Assembly (NCBI GenBank): GCA_019649035.1
Contig: BMAT01008147.1
Coordinates: 58,359-81,815, forward strand
DNA length: 23,457 nt
Source of the DNA: Elysia marginata
Lineage: Eukaryota > Mollusca > Gastropoda > Plakobranchidae
Direction of reading: 5' to 3'
A program made the translations under genes and the position numbers. Below are positions 1 through 10,024 of this stretch, in pieces. How positions within the stretch are numbered: position 1 is the stretch's first letter; each line of letters opens with the position of its first letter. Below the pieces are notes generated by a model that ran no database searches, was not told the origin of the DNA, and saw only the letters and a program-made list of their open reading frames with translations.

Positions 1-132
1 TAAGCGAACTATAAATAATGTTTTATCGGAGCAATAAGCCAACTATCAATAATGTTTTATCGGAGCAATAAGCGAACTATCGATAATGTGTTATCGGAAC
101 AATAAGCGAACTATCGATAGTGTTCGGAAAAG
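1..132. repeat. 34-bp minisatellite, truncated by window edge
   Basis: Three full units of 34 bp (1-34, 35-68, 69-102) and a partial fourth. Each begins TAAGCRAACTAT and ends in ATCGGAGCAA or a close variant. The array probably continues to the left of the window. Units differ at only a few bases, so the array is fairly young. Confidence 0.9.
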
Positions 133-970
133 TTTTAAACATAAATAGCTTTATTGAGATTACAAGAAACTAGTGACGTAGTTTTAGCTGGTTTTTCCTG
201 ACTTATAGGTTCAAGTTTCACTTTAAAAATTAACCATCAGACCCAATCTAGGCCATGATCTGTTTGTCAAGCGTTTGCTTGACGATATTATCTGAAGACT
301 GAATATCCTTAGCCAATTATATTTTGAATGAAGTTTTCACAATCCACAAATTTCTCTGGTAAATGACAAAACTGGACAAGGTGGGCGTACGGGGTGATGG
401 CATAGAACTGTCTGCCTTAATTTATTTTTTTTTTTTTTTGGTGCAGCGAAAGAAATCGCTTCCCTGACACATCAGAGTTTCATAAAGCGTTATTAACCTA
501 GACAACACTAGGTCTCGTTCTTTATGCCTGTCTAGTTATTTGATTGGAAGACTGAAAGATTTTTTAGTCTGTTTTGAGTATGTTCTAACCTTTGCTTGGA
601 AACGTTGTTTTTTTTTTCGTATCAAAACCTAAATGCGTGTTTAGTTTTTAGTTTTTATTCCTAAGTCAACAGTGTATCCCGTTCCACAAAAAAATATTAT
701 TAAGCTTTAAACAAGAAGCAAGAAAAAAATTAAAAAGAAATCGCCTTTTTTCCTATGACCCACCCAGAAGCGAGCCTACCAATTTACTAGTAGTTAACTT
801 TTCTTTTATTCCAAATCGTACGTCTTAACGTAAAGGGTTATATTAAACTTCGTTGTGAAAATCAAGAGACACATCAAGAATCTTTCCTGTCAGGTATTCC
901 CACAATGCATGACCAAGATGGCGCTAATCTTCCTACTAAAATAAACCAAATGTTTTCGGGTTTTATAAAC
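133..970. other. Non-coding stretch, no gene seen
   Basis: AT-rich sequence with several T and A homopolymers and stop codons in all frames. No splice-flanked open frame, tRNA-like boxes or long repeat were recognised. Confidence 0.6.
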
Positions 971-1133
971 GTGACATAGAATGTCGGGTTCGATCATGAC
1001 ACAAGAATATCGGGTTCGAACGTGACACTAGAATGTCGGGTTGGATCGTGACACTAGAATGTCGGGTTTGATCGTGACACTAGAATGTCGGGTTTGATCG
1101 TGACACTAGAATGTCGGGTTGGATCGTGACACT
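971..1133. repeat. 26-bp minisatellite, six units
   Basis: Six head-to-tail units with consensus GTGACACTAGAATGTCGGGT followed by TNGATC. The first unit (971-995) is 25 bp and the second (996-1021) is the most diverged. Units at 1022, 1048, 1074 and 1100 are nearly identical, and an 8-bp partial unit ends the array. No spacers lie between units, so this is a satellite and not a CRISPR array. Confidence 0.93.
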
Positions 1134-2386
1134 GAGAGTAAATCACCGATGAAGCTCTCACTGTTTGGCGATTAAGCCCTTTTTTTCCAATCAGTTGCCG
1201 AGAATTAATAATGCTGTAGTTCAAGTTGACAAAAGAACTAAAACAGATTTTTCTTCTCTCCTACGACTAGTGAAATAAAAGGATAATACGTATGAAGTTA
1301 AACGTGACAACTGTTGGGTCTAATTGTAATGACAGGTCACGAAAATAATAATGAAATATCATATTGAGTTTTGTATGTCTGGCCAGGTAAAGTCTTTCAC
1401 ACATCAACCACCATCTAATTTTAGTGTTTGATTGTCTGGCTTTATACTCGCAAACTTGAAAAAAAGGCTTTATTCTTCTCATTTTTTACCGAGAGTTAAA
1501 GAACAATTATTATAAGTCACGTTTTTCGGTTAGGCCTAGTCGTGATGGCATATCACGGATAAACCCTTTATCGTTTAACACTTTATTTATATTATTTTGT
1601 TTCCTAGGATGTCGAGGAGTTCTAGAAATGCTAACAATAATTGGGTGTGTATGAAGAATTGGAAAACTTTTTATAATCAGTCAAACTTGTTATGTCTGGT
1701 TTAGTACTAAATTGGGAAACAAATTTTCCTTTTTTATCCTGTCTCAATGCCATTAACAAAAAAATGAGGTATGTTGTATTTTATTTTGCGCGTTTTATAA
1801 ACATTTTCCATAGCGGAGCAAGTAATCGGATAGAGAATATCATTATTTTCCGTTCATGTTTTTATCAGAAGCTGTACATTTATTTCTTACATGAATGCAT
1901 TTTTGCGACCTTCAATATAGATTTTGTTTAATGCAACTTTCCAAAGCAACTTATTTGATTGTTCCAATGAAGTATTCTTGTCTACCTAGAACTTTTAGCT
2001 TGAACATAAATCTCGCATACCATATCTGAAACAAACTCAACTGGTTTTCCAAATTCTATAAATTATCTTGCGGATAAAGTCCAATGGCTATGCTTCAATT
2101 CAGAGGTTTAGATTTTTTTCCCAGTATCTACTTGGGATAACGACTATTGATTGATCAGAATAAGTTCAAAAAGAACAATAGTGATTATGAGACGTCAGGA
2201 TATTTGTGTGTGTGTGTCAGAATTAGTATCGCCCTCCATTTTGCGATTCTATTCTATCAGCCCTCATTGTAAATAATGTTATATGCTATGTTATTCATAA
2301 CTACTTTACTAAGATTACTTTTTTTTTAAATATTAAAAACCTCCTGCATCTAAATTACAAACCTTCTTTTTTATGTAGATCATCAT
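1134..2386. other. Non-coding stretch, no gene seen
   Basis: AT-rich DNA with only short chance open frames of biased, low-complexity composition. A short (GT)n lies near 2208. No convincing exon, RNA gene or mobile element was identified. Confidence 0.55.
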
Positions 2387-2550
2387 CATATCTTGTCGCG
2401 CCAATGTGTGATCCAGGCCTGGGCAGCATCAGTGCTGTCCCTCAGGTCCTGGTCGGTGCAGTGAGGCCCTTCTGTACATTCAGATAGGATGTGGTCCATT
2501 GTTTGGTTCTGGTTGCCACATGTAGATAACCGTATGCCAGTTGCCACTCG
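2387..2550 (-). pseudogene. 3' end of a LINE (non-LTR retrotransposon) ORF2, relic
   Basis: Read on the minus strand, the last ~50 codons before a TGA (complement of 2387-2389) give a C-G-N-Q-N-Q-T-M-D-H-I-L-S-E-C segment. This matches the C-x-H-x4-C zinc-finger-like motif found near the C terminus of many LINE reverse transcriptase polyproteins. It is followed by a tail ending A-W-I-T-H-W-R-D-K-I-stop. The frame is closed by stops and frameshifts upstream (above about 2555), and no RT or endonuclease core is present, so this is a 5'-truncated dead copy. GAT triplets directly after the stop resemble a 3' tail repeat. The LINE assignment rests on established knowledge of this C-terminal motif; the exact clade (RTE, Jockey or CR1 type) cannot be decided. 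Confidence 0.62.
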
Positions 2551-2555
2551 TCTTC

Positions 2556-2985
2556 ATGACAAAGCTATCGTGGTAATGGTTCTGACCTATATCTCAGTAG
2601 GGTCACGTGAGTCTTGGGAAAACACCAATCTCTTCCGCCTTTCGTCTTGTGATGTGAGCACCATTTTGTGTGGAACAGTGAGTAAAAATATTACACAATT
2701 CAAATAAAACGCTCTTATAGCACTCTTGGTACAAAATTCCGCACCAATAGTGAGAACCACGTGGCAGATATACGTCAGAATCATTATAACTCCTGAAACT
2801 AGCAGTTAAAAATAAAAAAAACTGTCTAACGATAAAATTCTATCTATTTAAAATATAGATTACTGTAATTTCACGACGTCGGCTCCACGGCCAAACCACC
2901 TCGGTCGTATTCACGTCGAGGTTGAATAGTGGAAACCAAATGAATGGAGCCCAATGGCCATTTTCAATGCGCTTATTAAGCCAAG
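2556..2985. other. Non-coding stretch beside LINE relic
   Basis: May include decayed LINE sequence. A minus-strand open frame to about 2784 shows no recognisable RT motif. A GC-richer patch near 2875-2960 carries a small imperfect palindrome (ACCTCG/CGAGGT) but no gene signature. Confidence 0.45.
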
Positions 2986-3428
2986 CTTTGATCTACAGGG
3001 CCCTTAAGACATTGATTAGATCTACAACGCCCTTTAGTCAGTGATTAGGCCTGGTTTTACGACCCCTTTAGTCAGTGATTAAATCTTCAGCGCCCTTTAC
3101 TCAGTGATTTTATCTTCAATGTCCTTAAGTCAGTGATCAGACCTACAGCGCCCTTTAGTCAGTGATTAAATCTTCAATGCCCTTTAGTCAGTGATAAGAT
3201 CTACAGCGCCCTTTAGTCAGTGACTAGATCTTCAATGTCCTTAAGTCAGTGATTAGATCTACAGCGCCCTTTAGTCAGTGACTAGATCTTCAATGTCCTT
3301 AAGTCAGTGATTAGATCCACAGCGCCCTTTAGTCAGTGCTTAGATCTTCAATGTCCTTAAGTCAGTGTTTAGATCCACAGCGTCCTTAAGTCAGTGATTA
3401 GATCTTCTGCGCTCTTCAGTCATTGATT
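2986..3428. repeat. 29-bp minisatellite with 58-bp higher-order period
   Basis: About fifteen units of 29 bp, each containing TCAGTGATTAGATC or a close form. The left half is irregular. From about 3188 two unit types alternate strictly: type A carries ACAGCGCCCTTTAG and type B carries TCAATGTCCTTAAG, giving a 58-bp higher-order repeat. The last units mix the two types. The structure fits unequal exchange of a dimer. Confidence 0.92.
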
Positions 3429-3429
3429 G

Positions 3430-4141
3430 CTGATAATTAGGGCTAGTCTTAACTTTGTTTTGGTAAACTGTTTTGTTAGTTAGCTAATTTAGTTTATGGG
3501 CCATTTCCGCTGTGTTGAAAATCTTCATCCCATCACGGAAGAGCGCCCATAAGCACACGTATTATTAATTCTCCAAATCTTACAAGGAGATCCAGGGTTT
3601 TAACGGGGAATGAATTACTGGCCAAAAGGTGTAAATAAAAGCGAACAAATTTTCTTAGCTTAGTGTGCGGAGAAGAAACAGTTTTGACGTTGCATCGAAA
3701 GTAGCATACTCCGTCTATGGTATCATTTGGTGTCAGGTACGACAAATGGTTCATATAGATTTAGTACTCTTCTTTTTTCTTTATTATCCCCAACAATGGC
3801 AAAGCGTTGCATTCACCTTGGTCTGTTTTTAATCCACTCCTTACCTTCAACATGTGTGCATGCGAAAGCCTGTGATATGGTTGTCGTCATAAATCAACAT
3901 CATCATCATCACCCCCACCACCATCATCTGTAAATTTGCCATCATCTTTGTCATCGTCAACATCTTAAACAAAACCATTCTCATCTTCAATATTATAACT
4001 TCCATCATTATCAATATGGACATTTTCCCAGCAATCTTCAAAGTTTTTTTTTCAAGACTCTCATTCCATAGTTATCACCATCTTCATCATCATCATAACC
4101 ACCATTATCTTCGACGTATTTTTCCCTCTCCTTTTCCTTCT
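3430..4141. other. Non-coding stretch with small CAT-rich patches
   Basis: Contains short (CAT)n/(CAC)n runs near 3897-3930 and 4066-4102. Open frames here are His-rich artefacts of those runs. No exon with matched splice sites and balanced composition was seen. Confidence 0.55.
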
Positions 4142-4189
4142 TCTCTCTCACTCTCTGTCTCTCTGTCTCTCTGTCTCTCTCTCTGTCTC

Positions 4190-4231
<42 letters not shown>
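4142..4231. repeat. (CT)n / (CTGT) microsatellite
   Basis: Uninterrupted CT dinucleotides at the right end and CTGTCTCT interruptions at the left. Open frames on both strands are compositional artefacts. Confidence 0.95.
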
Positions 4232-4235
<4 letters not shown>

Positions 4236-4993
4236 GCTCGTCTCTCTCGCTTTATCTTCTTTCAATTCCGCATAATGGATGACTATATATCTTTGCAATC
4301 TGCAATTTTATTTACATATGCATTTACATTTCAAAAGTTAAAGTAAATGTTTTGCTCTGGGGCACACTAACCTTTTTTTTTTACCCATTCCTTGCAAACT
4401 GACACTTAAAAAACTATAGATGCGGTAGGATATCTTTTTTTTTTGCCCTTACAGTCACTTTTTAGGACATTTTTGACCCAAGAAGCACTAAATACCTTCT
4501 AGTACTTAGTAAGTCACTGGTTACCTAATTCAGCTGTTTCAGTCATCCTGTGACCGTAGCTTGGGATGGGTTAATGGGCCTGGGTGTAGACCAGACTGTA
4601 ATTGACAGTTTCCCGGACTTAGACTGTCACAGCTGGTGTTATATTTGTCCAGGGAACACATGACTGTCGATACGAGTGATGCACATTGAATGTATATGCG
4701 TGTCGTATCGCATATGGTTCAGGAAAGAGATAAAGATGAAAAGACAGACAGACAGATCGACAGACAAAGAGACAAACAAAGCTATGCACCTTAAGCAGTT
4801 CTCTATACTGAAGTTGGGAACAGTTTGAGAGCTTATAGTAGAGAATGTCCGACGGGGGAGTCAAATGGAGAGAAAGAAAAATTAAAGAAGGAGAGAAATA
4901 TTCAGTCCTTGAGAGGTCTTGAGACACAGGATTCAGCAGAGAATGAAACTAAAAGGGCGCATAGTGGAGGAACAAAAGTTCGATAGAGAGAAT

Positions 4994-4997
<4 letters not shown>
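4232..4997. other. Non-coding stretch with GACA-rich patch
   Basis: A degenerate (GACA)n patch lies at about 4741-4786, in otherwise unremarkable AT-rich DNA. A 102-codon minus-strand frame across 4619-4927 has biased composition and no recognised domain, so I do not call it a gene. Confidence 0.5.

Positions 4998-5039
<42 letters not shown>
4998..5039. repeat. (AG)n microsatellite
   Basis: Perfect AG dinucleotide run of about 42 bp. Confidence 0.95.
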
Positions 5040-5042
<3 letters not shown>

Positions 5043-5426
5043 TGAGTAGATGAGAAAGGTGTTTGGTAGTTAAAAAGAAATTTAGAGCAATGAAGTTAGT
5101 GGTTTCAATGGAGAGAAAGAGAAAGATACAAACAGGCTGGAAAACATCCCCACAGAGACATGGGACGACAAATTATGCAAACACAACTCTATACAGCTGC
5201 ACATTCGATGTTTACACACTGGTGGATTATTGAGGGTACAACACATGTGTAATGTTTTAATAATATACCCCGCAAGCTTACTAGGTTTTAATGTCTATCG
5301 GGTTTGATGTGTCGATTTGATGGAGCATACTTTCGTATTGTGTTGTTCACTTTTTTACGCGTCAGACTCACGTGCTCACTCATATGGATCAAGGGAAGAG
5401 GAATGCACTCAACTATACTTGCAGGG

Positions 5427-5510
5427 GCTTGTGGTGGTAGTGGTTAGGAATGTCTAGTAGAGTTGTTTAGGGGCGGGTGGTGCGAGTGAAAATTGGTTCA
5501 AGTCTCCTGA
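5427..5510 (+). mobile_element. tRNA-derived SINE head (possible)
   Basis: A B-box match GGTTCAAGTCTCC lies at 5495-5507, close to the Pol III consensus. An A-box-like TGGTAGTGGTTAGG lies at about 5435-5448. The spacing is longer than in a tRNA, so this is a SINE head with an insertion or a decayed copy, not a functional tRNA. The 3' body boundary is not clear. Confidence 0.45.
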
Positions 5511-5672
5511 AGCTCGTTCAATGTCGGTATGATTAATTTATTTTTTTCCATACCGAACAATCCATCATGTCGTTTATTCGACCTCGAAAAGTATAGCTTT
5601 TCAGACTGATGTGGCAAAACTGCTGTTTTCATGACGTAATGAGCCCAGCCTAGTTAAAATACTAAAGTCAGG

Positions 5673-5783
5673 ACTTCTTCTTCTTCTTCTTCCCCTCCTC
5701 CTCCTCGTTCTTCTTTTTCTTCTTCTTCTTCCTCCTCCTCTCTTCTTCTTCTTCTTCTTCTTCTTCTTCTTCTTCTTCTTCTT
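5673..5783. repeat. (CTT)n / (CTC)n microsatellite
   Basis: CTT triplets with a CTC-rich interruption. The run ends sharply at 5783 against unique sequence beginning GTGCCAGGTCTG, which on the minus strand would read as unique sequence followed by an (AAG)n tail. This pattern is often left by non-LTR elements. The Lys/Arg-rich frame across it is an artefact. Confidence 0.9.
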
Positions 5784-6600
5784 GTGCCAGGTCTGTTGCA
5801 GACATGGCCGGTCATGGGCTTTCATTCCTCTCTGCTGTCAGTTCTCCTGATGAGTTGGTTGCTGGGGAATTTATTCTTCTTTGCGTATCCATTCAGGCTG
5901 GGTTTATATTTTATACTCTGTCCTTAGTACGACAAATCTTTCTACATAATGTAGGTAAGTCAAAACAAATTCATAAAAACACAATGACAGCTTATCTCCC
6001 GTAGGCACGATCCTTGTACAAGTCTCTAATTACTGTTTCCTTGCATCAAAGATATGGCATTACACACCACGTCAGAATTAGGGTAAATAACAAAGGCCTA
6101 TAGAACGTTTGGTTTGATCATATCCAGTTGCGTCCATCAATAAATAAATTTAACCTGACGTTATATTGAGGGTAAAAAAGAGGTCTATTTTAATGTTTAG
6201 TAAAAGGGGGGGGGTAGTGTTTTTAGCGCAGAGATTGTAAAAAACAACCCACATTAATTAGTAGTTAATACGTGACGCCATCCTAAATGAATACAAAGCC
6301 TTTTATAACAGTTGGTAAAAAAGGCTGTGATCATAATGCAAACAATACAAACGCAAGCAAAATTAACTGACATGGATAGGGCAAAGTTTAGTCGCCCATT
6401 GCAGTATCGCATAACCATAATCAATAGCGGTTATCTGTCATGTTTTTCATGGATTGTTAAACTCTTTCTATTGAACAAATAATCGATGAATGGGAGTCTT
6501 TTTCTTCGACTCCTGTTGTTGATAGTGTAACACATTCATGTTAATTTACATGTTAATTTAACCCATGTGTCCTTGGACAAAAATCTTGTAATATCCGAAT
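5784..6600. other. Non-coding stretch, no gene seen
   Basis: Contains a G10 homopolymer run near 6206 and several A/T runs. A 66-codon frame at 5804-6004 lacks recognisable features. The part next to the (CTT)n tract could be the 3' end of a decayed retroelement. Confidence 0.45.
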
Positions 6601-6770
6601 TAATGTGATCTTATCCTCTTACAGAATCGTTATACGTTTTACGAAAATGTTTATAGTCTCGCCAATATCATTAAAGTACTCAATGTACAAGGTCGGCATT
6701 ACGAAACATTTCACCTTATTGGCTTAATTTCAGGCATCGCTTTAGTTTGACAAAGTGTATTTAGTCGAGT
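6601..6770. repeat. Dispersed ~170-bp repeat, copy 1
   Basis: Aligns along its length with 8667-8843 in the same orientation, with shared blocks such as ACAAGGTC, GGCATTACGAAACA-like sequence, CCTTATTGGC and CTTTAGTT-GACAAAG. Identity by eye is about 80 percent with small gaps. No open frame is conserved between the copies, so it is a non-coding repeat of unknown family. Confidence 0.8.
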
Positions 6771-6883
6771 GTTTAATAATCTGAACACAGACAGAAGGTC
6801 GCGAAAAGGTTTTAACTTCTGGTATTACAAAGGCAGGGTTTTAACCTAGACCGTCTGGTCAGAAATGGCGTGTTTGTATCTTT

Positions 6884-7013
6884 CATCACCATTATCATCA
6901 TCATCATCATCATCTAATCATCATCATCATCATCATCAACAGCAGCAGCAGCATTATCATTATCATCATCCTCATTATCATTATCATCATAATCATCAAC
7001 ACAATCCTCATCG

Positions 7014-7050
<37 letters not shown>

Positions 7051-7181
7051 ATTGACATATCTTTGTTAGCCTCGTTTCTTCTGTGCTCTTTATCTACATC
7101 ATTATTACCATCTTTATTATCACCAACATTATCATCATCATCGCCACATCATCACCAAAACTGTTATCATTACCGCTATCG

Positions 7182-7214
<33 letters not shown>

Positions 7215-7231
7215 CAATAATCATCTACATC
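6884..7231. repeat. Compound (CAT)n microsatellite
   Basis: Two CAT-rich blocks (about 6884-7050 and 7100-7231) with a short non-repetitive break, including a CAG run near 6940-6951. The plus-strand open frame is almost entirely His/Ser/Gln and is explained by the repeat. The tract lies a little upstream of the exon at 7380, so it is probably in an intron or 5' flank. Confidence 0.93.
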
Positions 7232-7379
7232 ACATTTTTTTCTTATGAACGAACTTTCAACACTAGCTGTTGTTTTTTTTACGTCAGTGTGTATTTTTCT
7301 CCCTCAGTTTCAAGAGTCCAATGTCCCTCGGTAGTAGATGAGCCCAACACTCTACTTATCTGACTTTCTTCCTCAACAG

Positions 7380-7415
7380 ACCAAAATGTCCCGCGGCGGT
7401 GGAGGATCCGACAAG
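7380..7415 (+). CDS. Small 36-bp exon with candidate start codon
   Basis: A pyrimidine-rich acceptor (TTTCTTCCTCAACAG, AG at 7378-7379) precedes ACCAAAATG, and a good donor (AAG|GTGAGA) follows at 7416. The segment is GC-rich compared with its flanks. It can be read from an ATG at 7386 as M-S-R-G-G-G-G-S-D-K, ending at a codon boundary (phase 0). It may be the first coding exon or, because the frame is open across all 36 bp, a small internal exon. The phase fits the terminal exon at 12906-13079. It does not obviously fit the KCTD exon at 8059, which has its own ATG and no clear acceptor. I do not recognise the peptide. The call rests only on splice-like signals and composition; such signals also occur by chance in introns. 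Confidence 0.38.
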
Positions 7416-8058
7416 GTGAGACCTAGCTTTAATACAAGACTTTAAATTTAATACATTTAGGACCACATGTTTTTGTAAATCTCGTTGGAGCATGCCAGAT
7501 TGTTTGGTAACTTAAGGTTGTTTCATAATGCTAAGTCTATCTGAGCTAGATCTACACGAAACGTGCATAGCATCGAGACATATTGGTTTTAGTTTTACAA
7601 ACAAATAATGAAAAAATCAAGCTAAACGGAGTAAATTCATTGGTTTGATTTGCTATATTTGCTTCTTTGTAACGTTCTCTCAGAAACTTCAAGCTAAACA
7701 CTTGGGCCACAAATGCTTTGCCTTGTGATATATTTTGCTATAGGAAACACAAATTCGATTTGTTTAGAATCATCAAAGTTGCTGGATCTGACAGAGGTAG
7801 CCTTCTATTCAAGCCACTCCCACCCACCCCCTCTCTCTCTCCCCTGAAAAAGGCATAGCATCTAAGCATTTAAGCAACTAAACATAAGCAAGCCGTTGGA
7901 TCAAGTTAAAACGAGAATAACTTACAATGTATTTGAAATCGATACCTTTACCGTAGACGCATGGGAGAATCTGATAGAACATTACGGAGGAAAATGTATT
8001 TTGACCTGGATCTAACCCGAGCATTGAAGAAGGTTAAACTTTATGCGAGCTCAAAACG
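7416..8058. other. Intron-like stretch, no gene seen
   Basis: AT-rich DNA with a CT-rich patch near 7825-7845. The 5' untranslated part and promoter of the KCTD exon would be expected here, but no clear TATA box or initiator was identified. Confidence 0.45.
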
Positions 8059-8270
8059 ATGGACTTTCTCTTAGCCTCTAACAAGAGCATTGAACCTTCC
8101 CATCAGCAGGTGATGAAACTGAACGTCGGAGGCTCTTTCTACACGACCACCAAACCGACCCTCCTGACAGTACCCGGAAGTGTGCTTCACCAGATCGCCT
8201 GCGGTGCCCAATACTGTCCTAGGGACGACAGGGGCAACTACGTCATCGACAGAGATGGTCATGCTTTTAG
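8059..8270 (+). CDS. First coding exon of a KCTD-type BTB/T1 domain protein (partial)
   Basis: Seventy codons plus two bases, ending at a strong donor (TTTTAG|GTGAGG). Residues 18-35 carry the KCTD-family opening V-M-K-L-N-V-G-G-S-F-Y-T-T-T-K-P-T-L, and residues 57-71 carry the hallmark D-R-G-N-Y-V-I-D-R-D-G-H-A-F-R. In KCTD proteins the BTB/T1 fold forms oligomers and often recruits Cullin-3 or other partners, in the cytosol or at the membrane. The exon stops in the middle of the BTB domain, where the family normally continues with Y-I-L-N-F-L-R. No exon with that continuation is visible downstream, so it lies beyond the window, in the N gap, or is lost. The ATG at 8059 has A at -3 and G at +4, a good Kozak context. 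An alternative acceptor-like TTCTCTTAG ends at 8074. A slightly unusual feature is I-A-C-G-A-Q where most members have M-F-S-G. Which KCTD it is cannot be decided. Confidence 0.75.
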
Positions 8271-8344
8271 GTGAGGTGGAGGGGGGGTAGGATTAATATC
8301 ATGAGAGGGCGGGGGTGAGAGTTATAAATATAAATAATAATAGA

Positions 8345-8664
8345 TATGTTTAGAGTCCTCCACGGCTGAAGGCAGTCTCATGACTTTACATATTTATCCC
8401 AGCAGGCATATACACACCAGAACAAATTCAACTCATGATTCAAGAGCATTAAAGTATGGCAACCTTTTAGGCGCTCCAATACTTACATTCCACAAATTTC
8501 AAGCACTGCCTTTAACCAAGTACCCATTTTAAAGGTGGGTGGACTGAGGAAAGTTAGGATAAATTGCTTTCCCAAGTCAATTGTAACTTGACATGGTCGG
8601 AAATCGAATCCGCGACCTCCAAATCTCAAACACGACGCGCTAACCACTTGGTCACGCTGCCCCT
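8345..8664 (-). mobile_element. tRNA-derived SINE
   Basis: On the minus strand the element starts GGGGCAGCGTGACC. An A box (GACCAAGTGGTTAGCGCG, complement of 8636-8653) is followed by a B box (GGATTCGATTTCC, complement of 8599-8611) at tRNA-like spacing. The body includes CAGTCCACCCACC and AAAATGGGTAC, a core common in invertebrate tRNA SINEs. The 3' end is approximate and fades into an AT-rich tail. It lies in the intron just after the KCTD exon. Confidence 0.78.
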
Positions 8665-8666
8665 TA

Positions 8667-8843
8667 TAATGTGATGTTGTCCTCCTACAGAATCGGTATT
8701 AGTTTTAAAAAAACGTTTATAGGTCTCGCCGATATCATTTAAGAGTTCAATATACAAGGTCAGCATTACGAAACACTATGCCTTATTGGCCTAGTGATGA
8801 GCAATTCCAGGTAACACTTTAGTTCGACAAAGCGTATTTAGCT
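8667..8843. repeat. Dispersed ~175-bp repeat, copy 2
   Basis: Partner of the copy at 6601-6770, same orientation, about 2.07 kb apart. It begins immediately next to the 5' end of the SINE. The two copies bracket both candidate exons at 7380 and 8059. Confidence 0.8.
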
Positions 8844-9971
8844 AGGAGAGAAAGTGTAGATTAAGTGACTAGATTAGACTAACTGGGAAGAAAGATGAAG
8901 GAAAGATATCGAGGCAGGGGATGCACCAACAAAGACATAGACAGACAAATGCACAGAAACAGGCCGAGAGGAAGGCAGAAAAAACGCACAATAAGAACAA
9001 GACACATAATGTAATTAAACATACTGTATGGACAGCAATAAAATTCATCGCTAAAAGAATTGATGAACAATTGTGATTAATTTATTGGGGTTTGGAGGTG
9101 ACAGGGCACGGGGGAGGGGGTATAAATTGGTAGCACATAAGCACACAGGAGTGATGAAGTTTATAAGTAAGGTTATGTTACGTAAAGTAATCGTTTGTAT
9201 TCTAAGATCTGTAATTTTCACCTTACACATTCAATTTTTCTTCTCATTTTCAAACGTCAAAACTGCTTTACTTCGAATCTATCCATTTTAGACCGAAATG
9301 AAGGCGGAGGGGCAAAGTTAGGAGAGAGACAAACAAAGAGAGAAACGTAGAGAGACAGACAGAAATGCAGACAAATAAAATTAAATACAGACCAATTTTT
9401 AAAATGATATCGGTAGAAAGGCTGGTGGATAATGATTTTTGCGTTTTATTCAAGTCACGGATAGAACGAAATGTTCCATCTAGACAAACATTTACATCTA
9501 AAGTAATGGATGTCCGGTGGGTTTTGTCAAGAAGGGCATAAAACGTTGCCATTAAAGGGAGTTAAATAATTATGTTGGATGTGATAATTCACAGGGTTTG
9601 CTCGCTTACAGTCCTTGACATTGAGAACCCCCGTAAGATGAACATAATGATGCATGTTGAGTAGTTTTAGATCGCACTTTCTGCTTGAGGGCAAAGACAA
9701 TAAAACTTAGACTAAAAGGTGAAGGTACTAAAAAAGAAAGCACATTAGTCGGTGTGTGTCTTAGTTAAGCCATAAAACCGGTCAAAAGGCTAACGTAAAG
9801 TATTGAGGATCTCAGGAAGGTCCGCTTTCTGGTAGGTTCTGTTTATACGCAGGCAACGTTTCGAAACGTATCGGAGATTAGTAACAACAATAAACAATTT
9901 TAAAAATACAAATAAAAAGCATTTATAAGGATACTAATCAGAAACATTAATAAAAAGATAATACTAACACT
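8844..9971. other. Non-coding stretch, no gene seen
   Basis: Contains AG- and GACA-rich patches (about 8880-8970 and 9310-9375) that produce artefactual open frames on the minus strand. A 14-bp palindrome at 9856-9869 is within chance expectation. No exon or element was recognised. Confidence 0.5.
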
Positions 9972-10024
9972 AAGAAGAAGAAGGAGAAGAAGAAGAAGAA
10001 GAAGAAGAAGAAGAAGAAGAAGAA
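9972..10024. repeat. (AAG)n microsatellite
   Basis: AAG triplets with one GGAGAAG interruption at the left, ending sharply at AAATATATT. Confidence 0.93.

Noticed and set aside
971..1133. CRISPR-like regular repeats
   Set aside because: Units are contiguous with no spacers, and the DNA is eukaryotic; a minisatellite.
5601..5825. Lys/Arg-rich minus-strand frame
   Set aside because: Product of the (CTT)n/(CTC)n tract read in reverse.
6865..7248. 127-codon His/Ser/Gln-rich open frame
   Set aside because: Entirely explained by the (CAT)n repeat; no conserved domain and no balanced coding sequence outside the repeat.
8599..8663. Functional tRNA gene
   Set aside because: A and B boxes are present but there is no full cloverleaf, and they are fused to a SINE body. 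The same reasoning applies at 5427, 10532, 12561 and 17849.
9856..9869. 14-bp perfect palindrome ACGTTTCGAAACGT
   Set aside because: About one such palindrome is expected by chance in a window of this length.
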